Translations under genes and position numbers: made by a program
Shown here: positions 1 to 10,855 of the stretch, piece by piece
How the letters are laid out: each line of letters starts with the position of its first letter
How positions within the stretch are numbered: position 1 is the stretch's first letter
Source: Avena insularis
Taxonomy: Eukaryota; Streptophyta; Magnoliopsida; Poales; Poaceae
Assembly (NCBI GenBank): GCA_023614405.1
Contig: JAJUPC010000041.1
Span: 496,001 to 560,000 of the forward strand
Length of the DNA: 64,000 bases
Direction of reading: 5' to 3'
Notes under the pieces: model-generated
Databases searched by the model: none
What the model was told of the DNA's origin: nothing
The model's input: the letters and a program-made list of their open reading frames with translations, nothing else

Positions 1-1222
1 TTACCCGAAGATGAGGTTCTGAGCCGGAAGATTATCCGATGAGCAAAATCCTATACTATTGTTAAAGGTGAGCTCTATAAGTGGAGTATTTCTGGGGTTT
101 TTTAGCGCTGCATATCTCCGAAAGGAGTGGAAATCTTAAGAGAAATCCACGAAGGCGAGTGTGGTCACCACGCTACAGCCAAATCTTTAGTGGCAAAAGC
201 TTTTAGACATGGATTTTTCTGGCTTACAGCTCAGCCAAATGCCGAACTATTAGTCAAGACGTGCAAAGGATGCCAAAAGTACGCCAAACAAGATCATGTT
301 CCGTCTGATCAGCTGCGAACAATACCTATAACATGGCCCTTTGCGGTCTGGGGGCTTGATATGGTAGGACCTTTTAAACGAGCTCCAAGTGGATTTACTC
401 ATCTCTTAGTGATGGTGGATAAATTCACCAAATTTATTAAGGCTAAACCTGTCACTAGTTGTGATGGAGCAACAGCCAAAAGATTTGTCGAGGATGTTAT
501 AATCCGGTATGGTTATCCACATAGTATTATCACGAACAACAGTAGTAACTTCTCTATGGGAGAATTGGCCGAATTCTGCAACGAGCAAAATATCCGGCTT
601 GACATTGCGTCAGTCGCACATCCATAGGCTAACGGACAAGTCGAAAGAGCAAATGGTTTAATCCTACAAGGCCTAAAAACGAGACTCGAAGCACCACTAC
701 GATGTGTTGCGGGGGCTTGGGCAGTGGAATTACCCTCTGTAATATGGAGTTTACGAACGACTCCAAACAGTTCAACCGGATACACACCTTTCTTCTTGGT
801 CCATGGTGCAGAAGTAGTTCTTCCTAGTGATTTGATTCACACCTCTCCTAGAGTGGCCGCGTATATTGAAGAGGATGCCGAGATTTCTCGACAAAATGAT
901 CTCGACTTAGTCGAAGAAGTTCGCGTCGTTGCTGAAGTTACGCAAGTATCATAATAGCCAGAGTGTCGAAAATAGATCTTTCAATAAATGTGATTTGGTT
1001 CTCCGGCTTATGCAACAAAGAAAGCACAAACTTTCCCCGGTATGGGAAGGGCCCTTTTTAGTTAGTCGAGTATTGCACAATGGATCGTACTACTTAACTG
1101 ACATGAGGCCAGTCAAAGAAAGACCTGCTACTAAGAAGAGAAAGAGAGCTGGAGGCAGTACAAATCCGGATGAGTTAGACAGACTGTGGAATATTGCTCA
1201 GCTATGTCCCTTTTATTCTTAG
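1..1222 (+). pseudogene. Tat-lineage gypsy integrase (3' end of pol), broken
   Basis: This is the end of a Ty3/gypsy polyprotein. Integrase would insert element cDNA into nuclear DNA. The frame is open to homology from base 1, with a TGA at 40-42 and a TAG at 103-105. The HHCC zinc-binding part is visible (GHHATAK, then CKGCQK). In the catalytic core the first Asp is present (WGLDMVG) and the Glu is present (GQVERANG), but the second Asp lies in SIITNNSSNF where family members read ITDNGSNF, so a catalytic Asp is replaced by Asn. A TAG at 625-627 interrupts VAHP-ANGQVE, and a frameshift near 930-950 moves the tail (GPFLVSRVLHNGSYYL) into frame 2, ending at 1222. The extra antisense gene downstream places it in the Tat group. 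The element enters from the left edge, so gag, protease and RT are outside the window. Confidence 0.9.
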
Positions 1223-1789
1223 TTTATCCTTCTTTGTAAACATATATATGTACATGTTCTCTGAGAAGTAAAAGTTTTGGTTGCCTCAATTCTTTCTGAG
1301 AAGTTTTTACCATCTTATTTCCGAATGATCATGTCATAGTCGAAAATCCCAGAATGCTTGAAAGTACTTTATGCTCATGCTCATTCTGGTTTAGATTTCT
1401 GATTCTAAAACTGCTACCCTCGGGAGTTTATAGTCTTTACTTTGGTTATTTGTCTGATTGCTAGATGCGGGCATTTTTCGAGTAGTGAATTGTTCGTACT
1501 GGAAGCCGGTTTTGTTTCCGAGTTTAAACTCGTTTAGCAATTAAGCTCCGTTGCTCGGCAAAGTTTCTGGCAAAAGGTTTAGCCGGCTCACAAAAGGAAC
1601 GAGGTGGAAAGCCAGATAAACGATAATATAGACGAAAAAATACAAGTGCTTGTGTAAACATTTCAGGCACACAAAAAATTAAAGACAAAAGTGATGAATA
1701 GATCAAAATCTTAGCACTAGCAAAATTATAGTACTGCATATTTACAGGCCCATCATGTTTTTCAGAATAATACAAGTATTTCTGTTAAT
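1223..1789. other. spacer between pol and antisense gene of the first Tat element
   Basis: This non-coding interior follows the integrase stop. It is AT-rich and holds no ORF with recognisable similarity. Grass Tat elements normally have such a spacer between pol and the antisense gene. Confidence 0.5.
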
Positions 1790-4700
1790 CTATGATGCAG
1801 GAGAGGAAGGAGCTGCCGGCTTGCTGGATACGCCGCCTTGGTATCGTTCCGAGATGTCCACATCCGAGGTGGTGCGTTCATCATCGGAAACTTCTGCTGA
1901 TTCTTCTGGAGGAGGAGGCAGAGTATCCACGCGGGTGAAGAAAGGGGTCTCGTAGCTGGTCAGATCAGCCACGTGACACCCATATCCGGTGCAGGAGTGC
2001 ATGATGGCTTGAAGGTCCTGCTCCCGGCCGTCTTCGTCTACTTCGCAGTACCCTCTAGTCACTTTCCATGTTTCCATGGTGGCTCATGACCATGGTGAGA
2101 GCGTTTTGCGCCGCTCCACGCGTAAGACATGTTCCAATCCCGGACAAGCTGCAGCATATCCTTTGCCTTGTCCCGCACCTGAAAATCCGACATGCTGTGC
2201 ATGTCCAGAATCTTGAGAGTTTCGCTGATGTCCTCAAAGGATTGGCGGAAGTCATGAAGCAGGTCACCGACTTGAGTAAGCCGGTGGGTGCGGGGCTCGG
2301 TGGAGGAAGAGTCCGTCAAGTTCAGAGGACCTATACACAAAACAAGTCAGGGAAAATCCAACATTGGTAGAAGTCGAAGGAAACGGAAAAATCCGATATT
2401 GATAGAAATCGAAGAAAGCGGAATAGTCAGACAGATGGAACGTACCGAAAATGAAGTCGTCAATTTTGGTCTTCTCTTCTCGAAAACTCTGGAGTTCAGC
2501 CCGGAGCGCATCGGAAAGGTCCTTCTCTCTGCTAAGCTCATTTTTGAGGTTCGAGATTGTTTTATCTTGAGCAGCGATCTTGCGATCACGCTCATAAGTA
2601 GCCATGGAGGAGGACTCAAGGACTTGAGCTATGCTCTTTTCATGATCCGCCTTGAGCTTATCCATCTCTTGGCGAAGCTCCTTGTTCTCCACCACCAAGG
2701 TCTTGAGGTTCTCGGCCTCTTCAATCATGGCGCAGGATTGTTTTACCAGCGCTGTAAGTCAAAAATAACAACATTTCAGAAAAAGTTCGACTATGAAAAC
2801 ATGAAAAACAAGGCTTGAGTCTCGAAATGTTTACCTTCAGCCTCATCCTTGGAGACTTTAAGTTCAGCATTTTTAAGTAGGAGAGCCTTGATCTCTCTCC
2901 GCTTATCACAAACATTGTTCAATAAATCCTGGTTATAGGAACATACTTTCTGTAAGTCAGAATACCCAAAGTCAGAAAGCTACTAAAGACTCGGGCTAAT
3001 ATTTTTGCTAATATCAGCACGAGCCTTGGGGGCTACACTAGTTCATTCTTTGGCATCCTAATGACGCATAAACCCGGATTATTTATCCTACTTCATGCTT
3101 GGGAGCTAGAGGATATGATATGAAACAAAGGAATAACAGGAGTTGGAATTCCGACTTACATATTGTTCGCGAGTGAGTTTATCCAAACTCGCGTTCACTT
3201 CAGCGGCAACCTTCTCGGCGAGAGTCAGAGGAATCACTGGTGTTGTTGGAAGATCACCGGTCCTTATCCTCTCGTTGCGAAGGCGCACCTGGGCAAGAAG
3301 GTCGGAGAACTTGATGTCCTCTGCCTCTTGTGCCTCTTCTTCGGCAGATAAGTTTCTTTTCTCCAGGCATTGCCTGGCTAGCCGCTAGATTTCTTCAGCA
3401 GATTTCTAGGACAGGCCAAACTTGGCAAGTCCCGGATTGCTGATAAGGTTTTCGGCGAAGGTTTCTGCCGAGGGATCATTACCCAAAGAGGGTTCACCCT
3501 TATCTAAATCTGACTCACCCATGGTGACGTTAGTTTGTGACTCAAGGGTCGCAGGCTCCGTTGCAGGAGCCGAATCTTCTGCGGCATGCGGAGAGATCAC
3601 CGACGTTGCGGAAGGTTGAGGGGCAGGAGTCGGAGGAGCCACGGTAGGAGAAGCTATGGTAATCTTCGTCTGACGCAAGGGCTTCGAAGAAGTACCCTTC
3701 CCCTTACACTTGATGAGTGGTTTTGCTCTGAGAATGTAGTAAAGTCGGAAACATTACATCTCGGAAGGAAATTCGAGTAAAGTGCAAAGGCGGAAGTTGT
3801 GATTGAAAGTTACCTCTTCACGACGGACACCTCCTTTGTGCCAACATCCACTGTCGGAGCTTTGCGCTTCTTGAGCGCAAGGTCCGGCAATGGGACCACC
3901 TCTGTCTCCTGAGAGAACTCTGGAGGATATCCTTCGAGCGTAGCAAGTTCCAACTCGGGGAGGCTAGCAAGCTGAAAAGAAGAAAACATATCAGTATTGC
4001 AATAGAATTCGAAGATTGAAACACATAAAAAGGTGTACTATTAGAAGCTTACCGGCACTACGGGGTTATCCGTCGTATGCATATCCAGAGAAACCTCCGG
4101 GATCCTCCTCTCGATCCGCTCCCTGATCAGCCACTTGATCTAGCTTATATAGCCTTGTGTGGTGTAGGCTTTGGGGCTGATGCGGAGGGAGTCTTTCTTG
4201 GACGACGTGATGGAGTGCATCAGTCGGGTTCCGTGGTACTGAAGGGGCTGGATCCGACGTGAGACCCAGCATTGGACCAAGTCGGATCCCTTCAGTCCCC
4301 TGTGTTTGATCAAGTATTCGATCCGCCGCTTAGCGAGGATCAGATCGATGGTGAGAGCCGGAGGAGCCTCGTCCCAGGACGGTTGGGCCGTGGCAGCTCC
4401 GTCGATGAAAGCCGGCAAAGCAGTGGCTTTGTCGGGAGCCAGAATATCCTTATGATAAAAGAATGTGGCTGGCCATTGTTTGACCGAGTCACTGGCTAGG
4501 ATTTTGGGATATGCGCGCTCGCTTCTAAGCGAAAAACTAATAGTACCGGTGATGTAAGGAACACCGGCAGCAATAGAGTTTCTCCGGACATGAAACTAGT
4601 ACAGGAATAGAGTCAAACTTGGCCTAATGCCGAGAAAGCCCTCACACAAAGAAGCGTAAGCGCTCATCTCTAAGAGAGAGTTGGGAGGAAGATGATGGAG

Positions 4701-5000
4701 TTAAACTTCATAATGATCAATCACCTCGGAGAACAACTCCGAGGGAGGAAATGACAAACCTCTATCGAGGTGGGTGCCGAAGTGGACCCGCTCGTCGGCG
4801 TGCGGCTTGGGGACTGTTTCCTCGAAGCCGCTCCGCCAGTCGCCAGCGTGGAGGAGCCCTTCTTTCTCCATGTTCTGAAGCTTCTCATCATCGAGCATGC
4901 AGGGGATCCAAAGCCCGCGGAAGCTTTCCTTCTCCGCCACCGCTTCCGTCGCCGCTATCGTTGCCGCTGCTGCCAAGCCGGAAGAGGAAGAAGAAGCCAT
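1790..5000 (-). pseudogene. Antisense intron-containing gene of Tat element (Transposase_28-like)
   Basis: This is the extra gene that grass Tat elements carry opposite to pol. Its function is unproven. It starts at an ATG at 5000 (MASSSSSGLAAAATIAAT). Exon 1 (5000-4053) holds the 'putative gypsy type transposon' region (Pfam PF04195): FPPSELFSEVIDHYEV, then LHHLPPNSLLEMSAYASLCE. Five introns with GT..AG ends fit the reading: 4052-3972, 3813-3728, 3159-2950, 2834-2752 and 2445-2331. Later exons encode a Pro/Ser/Ala/Thr-rich linker and a Lys/Glu-rich probable coiled coil (EEAENLKTLVVENKELRQEM). Exon 6 runs from 2330 to about 1790. Exon 1 is broken by stops (4701-4703, one near 4590, and about 4140), so this copy is dead. 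Splice sites are inferred from the sequence, not from transcripts. Confidence 0.75.
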
Positions 5001-5556
5001 TTCTCCGGTGAGCGGTTGACCTAGAATGGGCGGCGCTGGGAGTTTTTTGGGGGAGGAACGGAGGAGATCTGTGCGCGCAGCGAGATTGGGAGGAGAAGAA
5101 TAGGCAAAGGATAGGTGAAGAGAGAAGGAGAAGATCCTAACCCCTTATATCCACCTAACTGCACCAAGATTCGTGCAAATCCTACAGTGTAACCGTTAAG
5201 CGTCATGGAAGGAACTGGGAAGGACCCACGCGATGATTACGTCGCCTCGATCTCCACGCATGCATTGAAACGACGCCTCGGTTCTGCGAACCACGGACCC
5301 ACCAACAGTCGTGCTGACGGAATGCCTGTCAGATGCCGTAACTTGACCATGACTTGTGTTAGGTGGCGTTAGAGATCAAGTTCCGGCTTAGTTTGAAATC
5401 AAGCTACAAAATCCGAGTAACCTGTTGATAGGTCCTACTTATTTTTTAAGACCCGAATCGTATTTTTTGTTGTGAAGTTTCAGGAACCCTTCAAGATTCT
5501 GCAAGCCGAAGATTAAGCTAGACGATGATAAATACGACTTTGGATCTTGGAGGCTT
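5001..5556. other. spacer between antisense gene start and PPT
   Basis: This is the region upstream of the antisense gene and downstream of pol. I see no conserved ORF. If the antisense gene has its own promoter it should lie here, but I could not identify a convincing TATA box on the minus strand. Confidence 0.4.
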
Positions 5557-5568
5557 CCGGGGGGCTTC
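5557..5568 (+). promoter_or_regulatory. Polypurine tract of first Tat element
   Basis: CCGGGGGGCTTC sits directly before the TGTTGGGGATAT start of the LTR. It is the expected place for plus-strand DNA priming, although the run includes pyrimidines. Confidence 0.6.
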
Positions 5569-5870
5569 TGTTGGGGATATACTTTCCGGGTATCCTCATA
5601 GTTCCTCATTGACCAGGGTGGCCCAATTCGGGTTAGAGCTTTGCTTCATGGGCGTCCCAGTCAGGGAGAAAGACGGAGTCCAATCCGGCTACGGGAAGGC
5701 CCAGAAGACTTACCGACTTAGGCCCATTGTGTTACTTGTAGTTCAAGATGTACTCTGTAACCGATTCTTAGTCGTAGCCGGATAGATCTCTCGTGTAAAC
5801 CCTAGGCCGGATATCTATATAAGCCGTCCTAGGGAGAGCCTTTAGGGCACCAAACACTCTAGAATATCAC
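5569..5870 (+). mobile_element. 3' LTR of first Tat element, truncated
   Basis: The LTR begins TGTTGGGGATATACTTTCC, a start common in Triticeae-type gypsy LTRs. A TATA box (TCTATATAAG) lies at 5814-5823. The LTR then runs directly into satellite DNA near 5866-5872 (AGAATATCAC / TTGGACAAC) with no terminal CA and no target duplication. The 3' part of the LTR is therefore missing, and a few shared bases (ATCAC) at the junction suggest illegitimate recombination rather than insertion. Confidence 0.75.
5814..5823 (+). promoter_or_regulatory. LTR TATA box
   Basis: TCTATATAAG lies in the GC-moderate context of the 3' LTR, about 245 bp from the LTR start, as expected for the U3/R promoter. Confidence 0.6.
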
Positions 5871-8666
5871 TTGGACAACATAATCCGACCTAGTTGATAG
5901 ATCTAAGTATAACACTACTATGCAAAGACATGATGAGAAACTTTGTGGAAAATGTCGGCCCATGCCAACATTGCATGGGCTATAGACCTCTCTTGGTTGG
6001 CTCGAAACACCATCATCAACTTAGTGGTTGTGTGAGGTGAGTCAACACTTGGAAAAACATGATCCCAACTAGCTAGTTGCCACAACTAAGTTTGAGAGTG
6101 CTATGCAAAGCAATGACACATACATGTGGTAGCTGTGGGCCGATGCCAACATTGCATGGGAATTTGACCTATCTTAGGTGTCTAGAATCACCTTCATCAA
6201 CTTGTGGTTGTATGAGTCATCACTTGGACAACATAATCCTACCTAGTTGATAGATCTAAGTATAACACTGCTATTCAAAGATATGATGAGACACTTTGTG
6301 GAAAATGTGGGCCCATGCCAACATTGCATGGGCTATAAACCACTATTGGTTGGCTAGAAACACCATCATCAACTTAGTGGTCGTGTGAGGTGAGTCAACA
6401 CTTGGCAAAACATGATCCCAACTAGCTAGTTGCTACGTCTAAGTTAAAGAGTGTTATGCCAGCACATGATGAGACACTTTGTGGCAGATGTGGGCCCATG
6501 CCAACATTTCATGGGATCTAGACCTATCTTAGCTGTCTAGAAACACCTTCATCAACTTGTGGTTGTATGAGTCATCACTTGGACAACATAATCCTACCTA
6601 CTTGATGGATCTAAGTATAACACTTCTATCCAAATACATCATGAGACACTTTGTGGAAAATGTGGGCCCATGCCAACATTGCATGTGCTATAAACCTCTC
6701 TTGGTTGGCTGGAAACACCATCATCAATTTAGTGGTTTTGTGAGCCAACACTTGGCAAAACATGATCCCAATTAGCTAGTTGCTACATCTAGGTTTGAGA
6801 GTGCTATGCCAAGACATGATGAGTCACACCTGTGGAAGATGTGGGCCCATACAAACATTTCATGGGATCTAGACCTATCTTAGCTGTCTAGAAACACCTT
6901 CATCAACTTTTGTTTGTATGAGTCATCACTTGGAAAACATAATCCTACCTAGTTGATAGATCTAAGTATAACACTGCTATGCAAAGACATCATCAGACAC
7001 TTTGTGGCAAATGTGGGCCCATTCCAACATTGCATGTGCTATAAACCTGTATTGGTTAGCTAGAAACACCGTCATCAACTTAGTGGTTTTGTTAGTCAAC
7101 ACTTGGCCAAATATGATGCCAACTAGCTAGTTGCTACATCTAGGTTTGAGAGTGCTATGCAAAGCCATGATGAGACACACATGCGGCAGATGTGGACCCA
7201 TGCCAACATTTCATGGGATCTAGACCTATCTTAGCTGTCTAGAAACACCTTCATCGACTTGTGGTTGTATGAGTCATCACTTGGACAACATAATCCTACC
7301 TAGTTGATAGATCTAAGTATAACACTACTATGCAAAGACATGATGAGAAACTTTGTGGAAAATGTCGGCCCACGCCAACATTGCATGGGCTATAGACCTC
7401 TCTTGGTTGGCTCGAAACACCATCATCAACTTAGTGGTTGTGTGAGGTGAGTCAACACTTGGAAAAACATGATCCCAACTATCTAGTTGCCACAACTAAG
7501 TTTGAGAGTGCCATGCAAAGCAATGATACATACATGTGGTAGCTGTGGGACGATGCCAACATTGCATGGGAACTTGACCTATCTTAGGTGTCTAGAAACA
7601 CCTTCATCAACTTGTGGTTATATGAGTCATTACTTGGACAACATAATCCTACCTTGTTGATAGGTCTAAGTATAACACTTCTATTCAAAGATATGATGAG
7701 ACACTTTCTAGAAAATGTGGGCCCATGCCAACATTGCATGGGCTATAAACCACTATTGGTTGGCTAGAAACACCATCATCAACTTAGTGGTCGTGTGAGG
7801 TGAGTCAACACTTGGCAAAACATGATCCCAACTAGCTAGTTGCTACGTCTAAGTTAAAGAGTGTTATGCCAACACATGATGAGACACTTTGTGGCAGATG
7901 TGGGCCCAAGCCAACATTTCATGGTATCTAGACCTATCTTAGCTGTCTAGAAACACCTTCATCAACTTGTGGTTGAATGAGTCATCACTTGGACAAAATA
8001 ATCCTACCTACTTGATGGATCTAAGTATAACACTTCTATGCAAAGACATCATGAGACACTTCGTGGAAAATGTGGGCCCATGCCAACATTGCATGGGCTA
8101 TAGACCTCTCTTGGTTGGCTAGAAACACCATCATCAACTTAGTGGTTTTATGAGGTGAGTAAACACTTGGCAAAACATGATCCCAACTAGCTAGTTGCTA
8201 CATCTAAGTCTGAGAGTACTATGCAAAGCAATGACACACACGTGTGGCAGATGTGGGCCCATGCCAACTTTGCATGGGATCTAGCTCATACTATCTGTCT
8301 ACAGAACCCCTTCACAAACTTCTGGTTGTATGAGTCATCACTTGGGCAACATGATACTACCTAGTTGATATATCAATATATAACACTTGTACGCCAAGAC
8401 ATGATGAGACACCATGTGTGGTAAATGTGGGCTCATGCCAACATTGCATGGGCTATAGACATATCTTGGTTGGCTAGAAACTCCTTCATCAACTTGTGGT
8501 TTTGTGCCTCAGCACTTGCCCAATATGATGCCACCCAGTTGATACATATAAGTATTAGAGTGCTATGCGAAGACATGACACAAACTTGTGGCAAACACGT
8601 GGGTGCATGCCAACATTGCATGGGTTATGGATCTCTATTGGTTGGCTAGAAAAACCATCCTAAACT
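5866..8666. repeat. Satellite array block 1 (about 176-bp monomers, 353-bp dimers)
   Basis: These are head-to-tail repeats. Two monomer types alternate. One has AACTTAGTGGTTGTGTGAG with CAACACTTGGCAAAACATG; the other has CAACTTGTGGTTGTATGAG with CATCACTTGGACAACATAA. The landmark TTGGTTGGCT recurs near 5993, 6347, 6701, 7057, 7402, 7755, 8109 and 8467, a spacing of about 345-358 bp. A larger unit is also visible: the run starting near 5873 (marked by AATGTCGGCCC and the CCACAACTAAG / GTGGTAGCTGTGGG variants) recurs about 1,410 bp later, near 7283. Each monomer carries CCCATGC-N7-GCATGGG, an inverted repeat. ORFs here are chance reading frames. I do not recognise it as a named satellite. Confidence 0.93.
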
Positions 8667-9140
8667 GACGAAAATAACACCTAATCAACGACTAAGTGCT
8701 ATTCTGATGAAACTGCTAGAAATAACACCTAAACTGAAACCTGATAACAGTCAAGTTGCTCGACAGTCCTGGTGAAGTCGATGATGATAGATTTTCTGCT
8801 TGTCGACACACTGCCTGATCATGTAGTGGTAGCGCACCTCGATATGTTTGCCTCGATTGTGGTACACTTGGTTTCTTCAGAGGGAAATGGCAGACTTGTT
8901 GTCCACCTTCAGTGTCACCGGAGCCACCTCTTCTCCGGTGAGATCAGCGAGCAGACGGGAGAGCCAGATGCCCTGGCATGCTGCTCTTGTCCTGCACTCG
9001 AGCATAGACCGCGTGCTCGTGATGAAGTTTGCTCCAACGTCGTGCGTGCTGCCTAAGCTGGTGTTGATGGAGACACCGGTGCACCTTGGTCCACCGGTGT
9101 TGACCGGCGCTGAGTGCACACGAAGAAGTCCACCATGAAT
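8667..9140 (-). pseudogene. copia RNase H end plus start of 3' LTR (fragment 1)
   Basis: On the minus strand this reads as the C-terminal part of a Ty1/copia polyprotein. AACQGIWLSRLLADLTGEE and VDNKSAISL (with the RNase H catalytic Asp) lead into NPVYHDRSKHIEVRYH in a neighbouring frame. These motifs are typical of the copia RT/RNase H end. It is frameshifted and incomplete. Beyond the polyprotein end, 8667-8760 matches 10040-10110 and 13921-14010 and probably belongs to the LTR. The left edge abuts satellite at AAACCATCCTAAACT, exactly as at 13920. Confidence 0.8.
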
Positions 9141-9935
9141 GCCGTGCTCACGGGGGTGTCCTCATGCCTGCTCCAGTCCTAGCTAGCGTCCTCGTCGAAG
9201 ACCACGTCTCGCGAGACGTGCATGTGCTAGGAGACGAGATAGTAGAGCCGGTAGCCCTTCGCCCAAGAAGAAGTCCGGCATGCCCTTAACATTTAGCATG
9301 CTCCTGGTCGCCGTGGCTACTGTTTGGTTGCGACGAATAGACCACTCCGTTCTGCTAGGGTGAGTACGACGCCATGAGGTGGCGCTTGATGTCGTTGTCA
9401 GTGTAGTACGCGGCGAACGTGGCTAACATGAACTCGCCACCACGGTCCGTGCGCAGCACATAGAGCTTGAGCCCGCTCTCCGTCTCTGTTGCGGCCTAGA
9501 AGTGCACGAGCGCTGCATGCCTGCCTTCTTCCGGCCATGGCCGCCAGATACACATACATATACCGGTCATCGACCAACAACAAGAAATAGCGGCGGCCTC
9601 CCGGTGTGGCAGGTGCGATGGGCCCACACAAATTGTTGTGCACCAACTCGCGAGTGGATCGCCTGCCCTATACCTGGCCTTATGCGGGAACGGCATGCGC
9701 TGTTGCTTGCCGACAAGGCATGCCTCGCATAGTTGCTCCGCGTGCTCGATCTGTGGAAGCCCACGTACTAGGACACATCATGCCATGGACCTCCCACGGT
9801 TCAGTGATGTCCTTGCTAGAGGAGGGGTGCCACCGTGGCCCCTGCCCACGACAGGTAGCGGTGTTCCTGCTGCTGGTGGAGGGGTGCCGCTGTCGCCGTG
9901 GCCGCCTCGTCCTCTCCCTGGTGCTTGCGACATGG
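9141..9935 (-). pseudogene. copia gag start and integrase remnant, internally deleted
   Basis: Reading down from about 9935 on the minus strand, a short Gly/Arg-rich gag-like start (MAMSQAPGRGRGGHG) passes into the zinc-binding region before integrase (MPFPHKARYRAGDPL) and then the integrase core start (LCGPIAPATPGGRRYFLLLVDD, split by frameshifts). Most of gag, the rest of integrase and nearly all of RT are missing. Copia order is gag-protease-integrase-RT-RNase H, so this is a deletion derivative. It is not functional. Confidence 0.7.
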
Positions 9936-9939
9936 CCAT

Positions 9940-9965
9940 AGAATCTTACACTCTGATACCAATTG
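9940..9965 (-). promoter_or_regulatory. Primer-binding site of the copia derivative
   Basis: The minus strand reads TTGGTATCAGAGTGTAAG, close to the TGGTATCAGAGC complement of initiator tRNA-Met used by plant LTR elements. It lies just inside the presumed LTR end (GCGAGCAACA). Confidence 0.65.
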
Positions 9966-10245
9966 TTGCTCGCAACCTGCAAGCAGGCTATCAGAATCTA
10001 CACGACCTGGAGCAAACTCTGACTGAAACACCTAAGCAACGACTAAGTGCTGCTCTGATGAAACTAACGAAAATAACACCTAAAATGAAACCTGATAGCA
10101 GTCAAGTTGCTTGATAATCCTGGTGAAGTCGATGATGATTGATCTTCTGCTCGTCGACCCACTGCCTGATCATGTAGTGGTAGCGCACCTCAATATGTTT
10201 GCTTCGATCGTGGTACACCGGGTTTCTGCAGAGGGAAATGGTAGA
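9966..10245 (-). mobile_element. copia LTR joined to a second copy of the polyprotein end
   Basis: About 10100-10245 repeats the RNase H end found at 8760-8890 (the segment reading TGATCATGTAGTGGTAGCGC on the plus strand). The following 135 bp or so down to 9966 is the presumed LTR ending just before the PBS. The order polyprotein end, LTR, PBS, gag implies tandem element copies sharing an LTR, as produced by unequal recombination. LTR limits are approximate. Confidence 0.55.
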
Positions 10246-10855
10246 CTTGTATTTCCTTTCCATTTAATTCAAAAATAACTAATATTTGCCAAAATTTTGA
10301 ACTTCAGTTTTTTTGAAGCCAATTACATATTCTACATACGTACCTTTCTGATAGCATGTTGAAAACGTTTGAATTAATTTGGTGATGTTCAAATAATAGC
10401 AAACTTAGAAACGGAGCATTTAGTCTAACCCGAGCCACTTTTCCTAACAATGTGATTTTTCCTACCTTCACGAAATAATATGATTTTCTGTACACATGCT
10501 AACATCCGCAACCTAAGACACATGGTGAAGGTTTCACTATCTTTTTTTATTTTTCTCGAAATTGTAGTGCCCCTTTCAAAGTTAGGTCAAAATTGCGAGG
10601 CTGCAATCACCGAATATGGATGAATCATGATGACCTAGCACCACATTCATGATGAAACATCATCTTGTGCACCTTAGTATGAATTTTGAAAGCATAAACG
10701 AGGTGCCAATCATGTAGCTCTAGCTCAATTTTTCTAAAATTTAACCAATTTGACCTAAATTTGACTTGGAAATAATATGGTTCAAACTTGCATATCACAT
10801 TCACAAGAGTGGTCATTTGTGCACCAAATAAAATCATCTACGTCACCATGTTGTT
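10246..10855. other. unidentified 0.6-kb segment within the satellite
   Basis: This AT-rich stretch is neither satellite nor recognisable copia. It has no long ORF. It contains a near-palindromic patch around TGAATCATGATGACC...CATTCATGATGAAACATCAT. It might be part of another repeat. I cannot name it. Confidence 0.4.
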
